Source of the DNA: Haloactinospora alba
GTDB taxonomy: Bacteria > Actinomycetota > Actinomycetes > Streptosporangiales > Streptosporangiaceae
NCBI RefSeq assembly: GCF_006717075.1
Contig: NZ_VFQC01000001.1
Location: forward strand, 2,589,501 to 2,653,500
Reading direction: 5' to 3'
Length of the DNA: 64,000 nt
Each line of letters opens with the position of its first letter. Positions within the stretch are counted from its first letter, which is position 1. The notes below the pieces were generated by a model. That model was not told the origin of the DNA. It saw only the letters and a program-made list of their open reading frames with translations, and did no database searches. Below, in pieces: positions 54,065 through 63,304 of this stretch. The position numbers and the translations under genes were made by a program.

Positions 54065-55387
54065 ATGTCCGAACAGCGCGTCATCCGTCCCACTCCCATC
54101 AGCGGCTTCCCCGAGTGGTTGCCGGAGATTCGAGCCGTGGAGCAGCGCTGGTTGGACCATATCCGCTCCGGCTTCGAGCGCTACGGTTTCACCCCGGTGG
54201 AGACACCGTCGGTGGAGAACCTCGACGTACTGCTGGCCAAGGGAGAGACGTCCCAGGAGGTGTACACGCTCCACCGCCTCCAGGCCGACGCCGGGGACAA
54301 CAGTGACGCCAAGCTGGGGTTGCACTTCGACCTGACGGTGCCGACCGCCCGTTACGTCGCCCAGCACTTCAACGACCTGACGTTCCCGTTCAAGCGCTAC
54401 CAGATCCAGCGCGTGTGGCGCGGGGAGCGCCCCCAGGAGGGCCGTTTCCGGGAGTTCACCCAGTGCGACATCGACGTGATCAACGTCGACCAGGTGCCGC
54501 TGCACTTCGACGCGGAGATGCCGCGCATCGCCCACGAGATCCTGTCCGGACTGGACATTCCCTCCTGGACGATCTACGTCAACAACCGCAAGGTGCTCCA
54601 GGGCTTCTACGAGGGCCTGGGGATCGCGGACCCGCTGGCCGTGATCCGCACCATGGACAAGCTGGACAAGATCGGCGGTGAGGGGGTCCGCACCATCCTC
54701 ACCGGGGAGGTCGGACTCTCCGGGGAGCAGGCCGACAGCTGTCTGGCGCTCGCCCGGATCAGCGGCGGGGACCGCTCCGTCACGGACGAGGTGGACAAGC
54801 TCGGCGTGCGGTCGGAGCTTCTGACGGAGGGGCTCGAGGAGCTCGGTTTCGTCCTGGACTCGCTGTCCGACCTTCCCTCCGGGAGCGTCGTGGCCGACCT
54901 GTCCATCGCTCGCGGGTTGGACTACTACACCGGCACCGTCTACGAGGCGGCGTTCGACGACGACCCCGGCTACGGCAGTATCTGCGCCGGAGGGCGTTAC
55001 GACGACCTCGCCGGGCAGTTCATCCGCCGCAGGCTTCCCGGGGTGGGTTTCTCCATCGGCCTCACCCGGATCTTCGCCAAGCTCGTCGCGGAGGGCCGGA
55101 TCGAGGCCGGACGGGTGTGTCCCACCGACGTCATGGTGGCCGTTCCCAACGCCCAGCGCCGCGAGGCCGCGTTGCGCACGGCGGCGCGGCTGCGCGAACG
55201 CGGTTTCAACACCGAGGTGTACCACCAGGTCGCCAAGTTCGGGAAGCAGATCCAGTACGCGTCCCGGAAGGGGATCCCGTTCGTCTGGTTCCCCCCGCTC
55301 GATGAGGGCGGGACTCACGAGGTGAAGGACATGACGACCGGGGAGCAGGGCGAGGCCGACCCGGAAACCTGGTCAGGGACGGACTGA
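54065..55387 (+). CDS. hisS: Histidine--tRNA ligase
   Basis: 440-residue class II synthetase charging tRNA-His. It starts RPTPISGFPEWLPE. Motif 2 is YQIQRVWRGERPQEGRFREF; the histidine motifs are LSIARGLDYYTGTVYE and GGRYDDLAGQF; motif 3 is LPGVGFSIGLTRIF. The C-terminal anticodon domain follows. The variant IRAVEQRWLDHIRSGFERYG in the N-terminus fits the actinobacterial type. The ribosome site (GAAGGAG) lies 12 bases before the ATG, which is long. Confidence 0.96.
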   Translation: MSEQRVIRPTPISGFPEWLPEIRAVEQRWLDHIRSGFERYGFTPVETPSVENLDVLLAKGETSQEVYTLHRLQADAGDNSDAKLGLHFDLTVPTARYVAQHFNDLTFPFKRYQIQRVWRGERPQEGRFREFTQCDIDVINVDQVPLHFDAEMPRIAHEILSGLDIPSWTIYVNNRKVLQGFYEGLGIADPLAVIRTMDKLDKIGGEGVRTILTGEVGLSGEQADSCLALARISGGDRSVTDEVDKLGVRSELLTEGLEELGFVLDSLSDLPSGSVVADLSIARGLDYYTGTVYEAAFDDDPGYGSICAGGRYDDLAGQFIRRRLPGVGFSIGLTRIFAKLVAEGRIEAGRVCPTDVMVAVPNAQRREAALRTAARLRERGFNTEVYHQVAKFGKQIQYASRKGIPFVWFPPLDEGGTHEVKDMTTGEQGEADPETWSGTD

Positions 55388-55392
55388 CGCGC

Positions 55393-55422
55393 CGGGGCCG
55401 CGGTGGCGCCGCCGCGGCCCCG
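55393..55422 (+). terminator. Terminator after hisS
   Basis: Eleven-base perfect stem CGGGGCCGCGG/CCGCGGCCCCG with an 8-base loop, 5 bases after the stop. Confidence 0.8.
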
Positions 55423-55441
55423 CGACCCTACTGGCACAGAG

Positions 55442-55484
55442 GCATGCAGCTGCATGCGTTTGTGCATGTGCAAATGTCCTTGCA
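55442..55484. promoter_or_regulatory. Clustered TGCA inverted repeats
   Basis: A perfect 16-bp palindrome GCATGCAGCTGCATGC (55442-55457), the near-palindrome TTTGTGCATGTGCAAA (55459-55474) and TGCAA-N6-TTGCA (55469-55484) are packed together, five TGCA units in 43 bases. A TACTAT hexamer follows at about 55489. Looks like a multi-site operator over a promoter; the regulator is unknown. Confidence 0.5.
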
Positions 55485-55510
55485 GACGCTACTATGGGAG
55501 GCGTGGCGGC

Positions 55511-55618
55511 ATGACTCCTCGCGCCGCGTGGGAAACGGCAGGCGCGGGGGCACTTCCACACCTCCAGAGCGGAACCCGGTTCTCTCGCCGGGCGGACCGC
55601 TCAGCTGCGGGTGCGTAG
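55511..55618 (+). CDS. Possible 35-codon gene downstream of the TGCA operator
   Basis: ATG with GGGAGG ten bases upstream, encoding a 35-residue Ala/Arg-rich peptide (MTPRAAWETAGAGALPHL...). The peptide has no recognisable motif, and its composition could be chance in GC-rich DNA. It is listed because the operator-like cluster and the TACTAT hexamer sit directly before it. It may be the beginning of a broken regulator gene or not a gene at all. The rest of 55388-55721 is otherwise empty. Confidence 0.25.
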   Translation: MTPRAAWETAGAGALPHLQSGTRFSRRADRSAAGA

Positions 55619-55721
55619 AGGGGAGGGCATCCGCAGCGCCGGCAAGCGCGTCGCCAGCGGGCTCGTCACGTGGAGGGGGCGTGACGAGCACTGGCGGCCG
55701 CTCGCCTGCCGCGCTGCGTTC

Positions 55722-56663
55722 TCACTCTGCCCGGAAAGCGCGCCGGAGCGCGTCGAAGGCGGGTTGGGCGGCCTGCCGGGCCGCCGGAACCGCGTGCATG
55801 TAGCGCAGGAAACTGTGCACCATTCCGGGGCTGTCCTGCCACTCGGCGGCGACTCCGCAGTCGCGTAGCCGCTGCGCGTAGTACTCGCCCTCACCACGGA
55901 TCGGGTCCAGCTCGGCGGTGAGGATGAACGCCGGTGGTTGGCCGGAGAGGTCCCGGACCCGGGCGGGCCGGGTGTGGGCGGGGAGGTCGGCGGGGGACGC
56001 GTCGCCGAAGAAGGCCCGCTGGTACCAGTCGCGTTCCACCTGCGACATCCCGTAGTCCCCGTCCGCGGGCTGGTCCGCGCTGCTCGCCCCCGCACCGGTG
56101 GAGGGGTACAGCAGGAGCTGGAAGAACGGGACGGGAAGGCCGCGCTCGACCGCGAGGTGCCCGAGGGCCGCGGCGAGCAGGCCGCCGGCGCTGTCTCCCG
56201 CGACCGCGACCCGGTGCGGGTCCCCTCCCAGCGTGGCGGCGTTGTCCACCACCCACCGGTAGGCGGCGAGGGCGTCCTCGACCGCCGCGGGGTAGCGGTG
56301 TTCGGGAGCGAGCCGGTAGTCCACGGACACGACGGTCGTCCCCGCCTGTTCCGCCAGCAGCCGGGTGATGTTGTCGTGCGTGTCGACGCTTCCGACGACG
56401 AACCCGCCGCCGTGCAGGTAGAGCGTCAGCGGTGTCGCTTCCGCGGTTGCCGGCCGGTAGACCCGGACCGGGATGTCGGGGGCCCCGGTGGGGCCGGGAA
56501 CGCTCCGGTCGGTCACTGTCTCCGGTTCGGCCAGGCGCGGCGCGGCGAGGCCGGCCTCCCGCTCGCGTTTCCGTTCCGCCGGCAGGTCCAGGTTGTCGTC
56601 GAAGACCGGTGCTGGCTGGGTGCTGAGGAAGTCCGCGAGAACCGGGTCGATCTGTGCGCTCAT
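55722..56663 (-). CDS. Alpha/beta hydrolase, HSL family esterase
   Basis: 313-residue carboxylesterase of the hormone-sensitive-lipase group. The oxyanion motif HGGGFVVGS (near 84-92), the nucleophile GDSAGG (near 155-160), and the acid/base DPIRGEGEYYAQRLRD and GMVHSFLRYM complete the triad. No signal peptide. Its ATG overlaps the stop of the RsbW-like gene (ATGA), so it is translated with it. The physiological substrate is unknown, probably a short-chain ester. Confidence 0.92.
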   Translation of the reverse strand: MSAQIDPVLADFLSTQPAPVFDDNLDLPAERKREREAGLAAPRLAEPETVTDRSVPGPTGAPDIPVRVYRPATAEATPLTLYLHGGGFVVGSVDTHDNITRLLAEQAGTTVVSVDYRLAPEHRYPAAVEDALAAYRWVVDNAATLGGDPHRVAVAGDSAGGLLAAALGHLAVERGLPVPFFQLLLYPSTGAGASSADQPADGDYGMSQVERDWYQRAFFGDASPADLPAHTRPARVRDLSGQPPAFILTAELDPIRGEGEYYAQRLRDCGVAAEWQDSPGMVHSFLRYMHAVPAARQAAQPAFDALRRAFRAE

Positions 56664-57184
56664 GTGGGTACGTCGATCTCGAACCAGGCGGTGTGCGTAC
56701 TGTCGGACCAGTACTCCCCGCTACGGGATGTGCAGCTTTCGATGATGAGCATGCCCCGACCGTAGTCCCCGTTCTCCTCGCGGACGGTGGCGGTCTCGCC
56801 GCTCACCTCGGAGTTCTTCTCCCCCTGGTCGGCCACGGCGACCCGTACGAGGGGGTGCTCGCACCGGATGAACAGCGTCATGACACCGCCGGTCTGTCCG
56901 GAACGCGAGTGCAGCAGCGCGTTGGTCGCCAGCTCGCTGGCCGCGAGTTCCGCGTCGTCCACGACGGCGTCGGGCAGCTGGAACCGTTCCAGGAACTCCC
57001 GCACCCGTCCGCGGATGGAACGGACGGCGGTCAGGTTCCCGACGCAGCTCCACACGGTGTGGTCGGTGGCCGAACGCTCGGCCGAGGCACCGGCGAGTTC
57101 GCTCGGTTCCACGATAGGCGCATCGAACGGGTCGGCAGCGGAGTCCTCCTGGACGTGTTCCTGGAGTCGCTGCGAATCGGTCAT
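56660..57184 (-). CDS. RsbW-like ATP-binding protein (anti-sigma/SpoIIAB-type HATPase)
   Basis: 174 residues with a GHKL ATPase domain. N-box ELAASELATNALLHSRS, G1 box VRVAVADQG, and G2 box DYGRGMLIIESC. It has no histidine-phosphotransfer domain, so it resembles the many actinobacterial RsbW-type kinases that switch anti-sigma-factor antagonists. No cognate sigma factor or antagonist is nearby. The start at 57184 (MTDSQRLQEH) is chosen by a GGGG site; a GTG 11 codons earlier exists. It is coupled to the esterase gene by an ATGA overlap. Confidence 0.87.
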   Translation of the reverse strand: MTDSQRLQEHVQEDSAADPFDAPIVEPSELAGASAERSATDHTVWSCVGNLTAVRSIRGRVREFLERFQLPDAVVDDAELAASELATNALLHSRSGQTGGVMTLFIRCEHPLVRVAVADQGEKNSEVSGETATVREENGDYGRGMLIIESCTSRSGEYWSDSTHTAWFEIDVPT

Positions 57185-58082
57185 CCCCGTGTCACTCCCA
57201 TCACCACCGGGCGGCACCCACCGGATCTCACCTTAGACAACGATGCACCATGACCAGGACAGCACATGTCGCCCCCCACTGGTGGATACGACGCGGGAGT
57301 GTGTGCGCGTGTCGTGCGGCGCGGCCGCCCACAGTACACGCAGCCACACGGGGAAACCGACGTGACCTGCGAATACTCGGCCGTGCGGCGGAGGCCTCGA
57401 CTGGCGCGAGCGCGGGTGTCCGGAGCGTGTACGGCGGGTGGAAACGATCCAGTGAAGTCCTGAACACAGGAGCCTTACCAGGATTCCGGTTATGCCCGAA
57501 AACCGCCGACTGTCAGGGATACGGAACCGCTCCCCGAACACTGGCAATCCCGCTCCGAAGCGGCACGGTCACCCGCCCCCGTTACGAGCGTTCGGCACCC
57601 GACGTTCGCGGCCGATGTGACTCTTCAACCGATATAAGCAAGCAGTTGCTTGATTAACGACAAAACGGGCAAAATCAATATTAAACAACACGATCAAGAG
57701 ACCAGAAAGCAACGATCACATCACGACATAAGCGCTGATAGCCGGGTTTTGCCCGCCACACACCCCCGTTTCCCTCGATGTACAACCGTGCGCATCGCGG
57801 AACTTGCGATTATCGCATAATCACAGCTCACCCCGGATTTTTTCACTCACAGTTACTGATCCAGCACACCTTTCTGCGCACAATGGAAAATACGGTACAA
57901 ATACAGTTAATTACGGTTTGACGTGAATGGGAACGCTGGCGACCATCAAGTGGTCGGTGCGCAGCACAGGTCGCGCACCTGCACTTTTGTCCGTACCGGG
58001 CGGATCCGCGGCCTCTCTTCCGGAGCGGTAGCGCTCACCCCCTCCGTCCGTTGTCGTCTATCACGACCGAACGAGGTGTTTT
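57185..58082. other. 900-bp gene-free region, AT-rich in its second half
   Basis: No gene is seen. From about 57640 to 57910 the base composition drops well below the genome norm, with runs such as AATCAATATTAAACAA. A perfect inverted repeat GATTAT-CGC-ATAATC lies at 57808-57822, and CGGGCAAAA (about 57665) is repeated inverted as TTTTGCCCG (about 57748). This should hold the promoter and operator of the transporter operon, and perhaps that of the ATPase on the left. Confidence 0.5.
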
Positions 58083-59705
58083 GTGCCGTCTGCACCCGAT
58101 CAACGGAACGATGTTCCGCCGAGAGGAAGAGGCACCCCTCCCAGCCGCCGCAGCCTGCTGCGGTACGGAGCCGCCGGCGCCCTGGTCACACCCGTCCTCG
58201 CCGCCTGCGGCTCGACAGCCAACCCCGACGCCTACGTGGCCAGCCAGGACTACGACGACCCCAAGCGCGGGGGACGGCTGCGCGTCGGCGTCGCGGGCGG
58301 TTCCTCCTCCGACACCGTCGACGCGCACAACCCGGTCAGCAACACCGACATAGCGCGGGTCATCAACCTCAACGAGGGGTTGTGCTACTTCGACGTGGAC
58401 TACTCACTGAGGATGGGACTCGCCGAGTCCGTCGAGGCCAACCAGGACGGAAGCGCGTGGACCGTCCGGCTCCGCAGTGACCTGGAGTTCCATAACGGGA
58501 AGACCATCACCGCCGACGACGTGAAACACACACTCCTCCGGGTCACCGACCCGGACAAACCCGGCTCCACCGCGACCCAGCTCGCGGCGATGGACCGGAA
58601 CGGCCTGCAGAAGCTGGACGAGCGCACCCTGAGGATCCGCTTCGACCAGCCGGTCAGCAACTTCACCGACATCGCCGCCCAGTACGCCATGGGCATCGTG
58701 CCCGAGGGCTACGACCCCGCGAAGCCCGTCGGAGCGGGCCCCTTCGCCTACTCGGAGTTCACCCCGGGCGTGCGCAGCATGTTCACCCGCCACGACAACT
58801 ACTGGCGTGAGAACGAACCCCACCTGGACGAGCTGGAGATCATCAACTACCCGGACGACACGGCGCGGGTGAACGCGCTCATCGGCGGCCAGGTGGACGC
58901 GGTCAGCCAGCTCCCGCACAACCAGATCGCCGTGATCGAGTCCTACGATCACCTGGACATCCTGGAGTCCGAAACCGGGATGTGGGTCCCGTTCACCATG
59001 CGGGTGGACCAGGAACCGTTCGACGACGTGCGGGTGCGTCAGGCCTTCCGGCTCATCGTGGACCGGGAGCAGATGATCAACCAGGCCCTCTCCGGGCACG
59101 GGGCCGTGGCGAACGACCTCTACGCCCGGTTCGACCCCGCCTACAACGACGACCTCCCGCAACGCGGTCAGGACATCGGAAAGGCCAGGGAACTGCTCGC
59201 CGAGGCGGGCTACGAGAACGGCCTGGAGGTCGAACTGGTCACCGCGCCGATCAGCGCCGGTGCGGTCCAGGCGGCCTCCGTGTTCAAGGAACAGGCGAAG
59301 AAGGCCGGAGTGACGGTCAACCTGCGCCGGGTCACCTCCACCGAGTTCTTCGGTGACAACTACCTGAAGTGGACCTTCGCCCAGAGTTTCTGGAACACCC
59401 GCAACTACCTCTCCCAGGCCGCGAACGGCTCCATGCCCGACGCCGCGTTCAACGAGACCCACTGGGACGACGACGAGTGGACCGAGCTGGTGACCGAGGC
59501 CCGCACCACGATGGACGACGGCAAGCGCACCGAGCTCCTGCACCAGGCCCAGCGGATCGAGCACGAGCGCGGCGGCTACATCATCTGGGGCTTCGCGAAC
59601 ACGGTCGACGGGTTCAACGCCAACGTCAACGGCTTCGAGCCCTCCGTCACCGGTAACCCCCTGAGCTCCTACGGGTTCCGGCGTGTGTGGTTCGCGAACG
59701 ACTGA
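58083..59705 (+). CDS. Peptide/oligopeptide-type ABC transporter substrate-binding lipoprotein
   Basis: 540-residue family 5 solute-binding protein that captures peptides, opines, or other compounds outside the membrane. The N-terminus is SRRSLLRYGAAGALV with a twin Arg (22-23) and a lipobox LAAC with Cys42, so Tat-like export and lipid anchoring are likely. SBP-5 features: LESWETN-like EANQDGSAWTVRLRSDLEFH, NGKTITADDVKHTLLR and DDVRVRQAFRLIVDREQM. The substrate cannot be told. GTG start with a weak GAGG site. First gene of the transporter operon. Confidence 0.9.
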   Translation: MPSAPDQRNDVPPRGRGTPPSRRSLLRYGAAGALVTPVLAACGSTANPDAYVASQDYDDPKRGGRLRVGVAGGSSSDTVDAHNPVSNTDIARVINLNEGLCYFDVDYSLRMGLAESVEANQDGSAWTVRLRSDLEFHNGKTITADDVKHTLLRVTDPDKPGSTATQLAAMDRNGLQKLDERTLRIRFDQPVSNFTDIAAQYAMGIVPEGYDPAKPVGAGPFAYSEFTPGVRSMFTRHDNYWRENEPHLDELEIINYPDDTARVNALIGGQVDAVSQLPHNQIAVIESYDHLDILESETGMWVPFTMRVDQEPFDDVRVRQAFRLIVDREQMINQALSGHGAVANDLYARFDPAYNDDLPQRGQDIGKARELLAEAGYENGLEVELVTAPISAGAVQAASVFKEQAKKAGVTVNLRRVTSTEFFGDNYLKWTFAQSFWNTRNYLSQAANGSMPDAAFNETHWDDDEWTELVTEARTTMDDGKRTELLHQAQRIEHERGGYIIWGFANTVDGFNANVNGFEPSVTGNPLSSYGFRRVWFAND

Positions 59706-59743
59706 CCACCGCACCCGCCGCACCCAACCGAAGGACACCTGAC

Positions 59744-60694
59744 ATGATCCGCATGATCGCCAAACGACTACTTTTCGGGTTACTCACCCTTTTTGTCGTA
59801 TCGATAGTCATCTTCCTGGCGACCCAGGCGCTTCCGGGCGACGCCGCCCGCGCCATCCTCGGGCAGGAGGCCACCGAGGCGCGGTTGGAGGCGCTGCGCC
59901 GACAGCTACACCTGGACGACCCGATAGCCGTCCAGTACGGCAGCTGGATCGGCGGCATCCTCACCCTCGACCTCGGCGACTCCTTCGCCGCGGGGCTGCC
60001 CGTGGCGGAGTACCTCGGCCCGCGGGTGACCAACTCCGCGTGGCTCCTCCTCTTCGCCGCTCTCCTCGCCACCCCCCTCGCCCTGCTCGTCGGCGCCTAC
60101 AGCGCGCTGCGCCGCGACCGGTTCGCCGACCACGCGGCCTCCATCGGGACGCTGATCCTGGCGGCGATCCCCGAGTTCGCCGTGGGGATCGTACTGATCC
60201 TGCTCTTCTCCACCGGCTGGCTGCAACTGTTCCCGCCGGTCTTCGGCGGCGGTGCGGGTGCCGTGTGGACCTACCCCGACCAGTTGGTGCTTCCGGTCGT
60301 GGCCCTGGCCATCGCCGTCAGCCCACCCATCGTCCGCATGATGCGGGCATCGATGATCGAGGTCCTGGAGAGTGACTACGTGCAGCAGGCGCGTCTGAAG
60401 GGGCTCCCGGAACGCACCGTGATCTGGCGGCACGCCGCCCCCAACGCGATCGGCCCGGTGGCCCAGGTGGTCGCGTTGCAGCTCGCGTGGCTCGCCGGCG
60501 GTGTCGTCGCCATCGAGTACCTGTTCCGCTACCCCGGAATCGGCCTCGCCCTGATGGACGCCATCGACACGCGCGACCTGCCGATCATCCAGGCCGTGGC
60601 GTTGTTGATCGCCGGTATCTACATCCTGGTCAACCTCCTGGCCGACGTCGTGGGCCTGGCCGCCAACCCGAAGGTGAGGGTGTCCGCGCGATGA
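59744..60694 (+). CDS. ABC transporter permease, DppB/OppB type
   Basis: 316-residue permease with six membrane helices. The N-terminus MIRMIAKRLLFGLLTLFVVS and QALPGDAARAILGQEA are typical of DppB. The cytoplasmic EAA-like loop that contacts the ATPase is VLESDYVQQARLKGLPERTV. ATG at 59744 with AAGGA; an upstream extension covers the preceding gene's end. Its stop overlaps the next permease as ATGA. Confidence 0.92.
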   Translation: MIRMIAKRLLFGLLTLFVVSIVIFLATQALPGDAARAILGQEATEARLEALRRQLHLDDPIAVQYGSWIGGILTLDLGDSFAAGLPVAEYLGPRVTNSAWLLLFAALLATPLALLVGAYSALRRDRFADHAASIGTLILAAIPEFAVGIVLILLFSTGWLQLFPPVFGGGAGAVWTYPDQLVLPVVALAIAVSPPIVRMMRASMIEVLESDYVQQARLKGLPERTVIWRHAAPNAIGPVAQVVALQLAWLAGGVVAIEYLFRYPGIGLALMDAIDTRDLPIIQAVALLIAGIYILVNLLADVVGLAANPKVRVSAR

Positions 60695-61581
60695 GTGCCG
60701 CACAGACCACCACGAACGAACAGACCACTGCCGCCCCCGCGAACCGCCCGGGACTGCTTCGGACCGCGTGGTCCTACGGACGCACCAAGGTGGGGGTGCT
60801 CCTCGCCGGGGTCATCGTCCTCACCGCGGCGCTCGGGCCGTTCCTCAGCCCCCACTCCCCCACCGAGTTCGTCGCCGAGCCCTACGCGCTCGACGCCGAG
60901 GGCGCCCTGTTCGGCACCGACCAGCTCGGACGGGACGTGTTCAGCCGGTTCCTGCACGGCGGCTACACACTGCTGACGATCTCGGTGTCCTCCGCGCTCG
61001 GCGGCGTCGCCGCCGGAACCGTCCTGGGGATCATCGCCGGCTACCGCGGTGGATGGGCGGACGAGCTGATCATGCGCGCCAACGACATCCTGCTGGCGTT
61101 CCCGCAGCTCATTCTCGCGCTGTTGATGATGTCCATCATCGGGCCGAAACCGTGGATGATCGTCCTGATCATCGGCGTCTCCCACGCCGCGCGGGTGGCC
61201 CGCGTCGGCCGGGAGTCCACGCTGAAGGTCGTCGAGCAGGACTTCGTCAAGTCCGCCGAGGCCATCGGTATCCCGCGGTGGCGGATCATGCTCACCGAGA
61301 TCCTGCCCAACATCACCAGCCCGCTGCTGGTGGAGCTGGGGCTGCGTATCACGTACTCGGTCGGCGTGGTCGCCACGTTGAGCTTCCTCGGGATGGGGCT
61401 GCAGCCGCCCACCGCGGACTGGGGCCTGATGATCAACGAGAACCGGATCGCGATCACCGTGCAGCCGTGGGCGGTGGGGCTACCCGTCGCCGCCGTCGCG
61501 GTCCTGACCATCGGAGCGAACCTCATCACCGACGGCCTGTCCCGGGCGTCCGTCGGTATCGACCGGGGGGTGGAGAAGTGA
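60691..61581 (+). CDS. ABC transporter permease, DppC/OppC type
   Basis: 296-residue second permease. PHSPTEF, FGTDQLGRDVFSRFLHGGYT and the EAA loop VVEQDFVKSAEAIGIPRWRI are DppC signatures. Overlaps both neighbours (ATGA before, GTGA after), so the four proteins are made together. Confidence 0.92.
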   Translation: MSAAQTTTNEQTTAAPANRPGLLRTAWSYGRTKVGVLLAGVIVLTAALGPFLSPHSPTEFVAEPYALDAEGALFGTDQLGRDVFSRFLHGGYTLLTISVSSALGGVAAGTVLGIIAGYRGGWADELIMRANDILLAFPQLILALLMMSIIGPKPWMIVLIIGVSHAARVARVGRESTLKVVEQDFVKSAEAIGIPRWRIMLTEILPNITSPLLVELGLRITYSVGVVATLSFLGMGLQPPTADWGLMINENRIAITVQPWAVGLPVAAVAVLTIGANLITDGLSRASVGIDRGVEK

Positions 61582-63182
61582 CCCAGACACCCGAGGCGGC
61601 AAACGCCGCCGGCGAGAGCACAGCGCTCGACGTCGAGGGGCTGACCGTTATCGGTCGCCCGTCCGACGTGGAGATCATCTCCGACATCAGTCTGCGGGTG
61701 CAGCGGGGGGAGATCCTCGGCCTGATCGGCGAGTCCGGCTCCGGAAAGACCACTCTGGGCCTGTCCCTGCTGGCGCACTGCAAACGCGCGACGGAGATCA
61801 CCGCCGGGAGCGTCACGGTCTCCGGAGGCTCACTGCTGGGGCGGTCCGAGGCCGAGCGCCGGAACCTGCGGGGTCGGGCCGTGGCCTACATCCCGCAGTC
61901 GCCCGCCTCCGCGCTCAACCCGGCACTGAGCCTGCGCACGCAACTACGGGAGGCACTGCACAACTGGGACACGGCCGACGGCAGCGTCGAGGGCCGCCTG
62001 CGCGAGGTGCTGCGCGAGGTCGCCCTTCCCGACGACGACGGTTTCCTCGGCCGCTACCCGCACCAGCTGTCCGGTGGACAGCAGCAGCGGGTGGCCATCG
62101 CGATGGCGTTCATCGGACGCCCCGACCTGATCGTGCTGGACGAGCCCACCACCGGTCTCGACGTGACGACCCAGGCGCACGTGCTGGAGACGATCCGGCG
62201 CATGACCCGGGACTCGGGCACCGCCGGGGTCTACATCAGCCACGACATGGCGGTCGTCGCCGAGCTCGCCGACGAGATCGCGGTGATGTACCAGGGGGAC
62301 GTGGTGGAGCACCGCCCCGCCGGGGACATGCTCGCCGCGCCGCACCACCCCTACACGGCACGGCTGCTGCGCGCCGTGCCGGTGCTGCGGACCGACGCGC
62401 AGGTTCCGGCGGAGCGGTCGCGGAACCCGCTGCTACGGGTGCGCGAGCTGCAGGCCAGTTACGGGGACACACCGGTGCTGACGGGGATCAACGTCGACAT
62501 CTCCCGGGGGGAGTGTGTGGCGTTGCTGGGCGAGTCCGGCTCCGGGAAGACGACCCTGTCGCGTTCCATCGTCGGGTTGCACCACCGGTTCACCGGGGAG
62601 ATGACGTTCGACGGCGCTGCGCTGGCGACCAGCAGTTACCAGCGCGACGCCGCCCAGCGGCGCCGGATCCAGTACATCTTCCAGAGCCCCTACGAGGCGC
62701 TGAACCCCCGCAAGCGGGTGCGTGACCTCATCCTGCAGCCGCTGGCCCACCTGACGGGCAAGGTGGAGAACCCCGACGCGGCCGTGGCGCACGCGCTGGA
62801 ACGCGCGGCGCTCCCGGCGGGGTACGGGGAGCGTTTCCCGGAGCAGCTCAGCGGCGGGGAGCGGCAGCGGGTGAGTATCGCCCGCGCCATCGCCACCGGC
62901 CCCGAACTGCTGGTGTGCGACGAGATCACCTCGGCACTGGACGTCTCGGTCCAGGCCGAGATCGTGGAGCTGCTGCGCAACCTGCAGAACGACGGGATGG
63001 CGTTGCTGTTCGTCACGCACAACATCGCCCTCGTCTCCAACATCGCCCAACGGGTGGCGGTGCTGAGCCAGGGCCGGATCGTGGAACACGGGCCGGTGGG
63101 CGAGGTCATGTCCGATCCCCAGCACGAGTACACCCGGGCGCTGATCGCGGACACACCCGACTTCGCCCCGCAGTCGGGCTGA
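61578..63182 (+). CDS. ABC transporter ATP-binding protein, fused DppD-DppF type
   Basis: 534 residues holding two complete ATPase domains in one chain. First: Walker A GESGSGKTT (51-59), signature LSGGQQQRVAIA, Walker B LIVLDEPTTGLD. Second: Walker A GESGSGKTT (about 317-325), signature LSGGERQRVSIA, and LLVCDEITSALDVS, where the catalytic Glu is kept. The fused form is common in actinobacterial Opp systems. It powers the two permeases. GTG start overlapping the dppC-like stop. Confidence 0.94.
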   Translation: MTQTPEAANAAGESTALDVEGLTVIGRPSDVEIISDISLRVQRGEILGLIGESGSGKTTLGLSLLAHCKRATEITAGSVTVSGGSLLGRSEAERRNLRGRAVAYIPQSPASALNPALSLRTQLREALHNWDTADGSVEGRLREVLREVALPDDDGFLGRYPHQLSGGQQQRVAIAMAFIGRPDLIVLDEPTTGLDVTTQAHVLETIRRMTRDSGTAGVYISHDMAVVAELADEIAVMYQGDVVEHRPAGDMLAAPHHPYTARLLRAVPVLRTDAQVPAERSRNPLLRVRELQASYGDTPVLTGINVDISRGECVALLGESGSGKTTLSRSIVGLHHRFTGEMTFDGAALATSSYQRDAAQRRRIQYIFQSPYEALNPRKRVRDLILQPLAHLTGKVENPDAAVAHALERAALPAGYGERFPEQLSGGERQRVSIARAIATGPELLVCDEITSALDVSVQAEIVELLRNLQNDGMALLFVTHNIALVSNIAQRVAVLSQGRIVEHGPVGEVMSDPQHEYTRALIADTPDFAPQSG

Positions 63183-63188
63183 CGCGCC

Positions 63189-63224
63189 GCGGTGCGGGAG
63201 TGGCGCGGTCCGCTCCCGCACCGC
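63189..63224 (+). terminator. Terminator of the ABC transporter operon
   Basis: Twelve-base perfect stem GCGGTGCGGGAG/CTCCCGCACCGC with a 12-base loop, 6 bases after the stop. Confidence 0.8.
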
Positions 63225-63237
63225 GCGCCCCGCAGGG

Positions 63238-63259
63238 TTGACCTCAACCAAACGTGAGG
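63238..63259 (+). promoter_or_regulatory. MerR/SoxR-type operator and -35 element before the LLM gene
   Basis: TTGACC (63238-63243) overlaps CCTCA-N8-TGAGG (63242-63259), the same geometry as the SoxR box CCTCAAGttaaCTTGAGG and many MerR-family operators, which sit in an extended -35/-10 spacer. The inner bases are less symmetric, and the -10 (19 bp further, CAGCCT) is poor, as expected for an activator-dependent promoter. Confidence 0.55.
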
Positions 63260-63304
63260 GAACAGCCTCGTGGTGGACGACCACGAACGCACCGGGAGGC
63301 ACCT

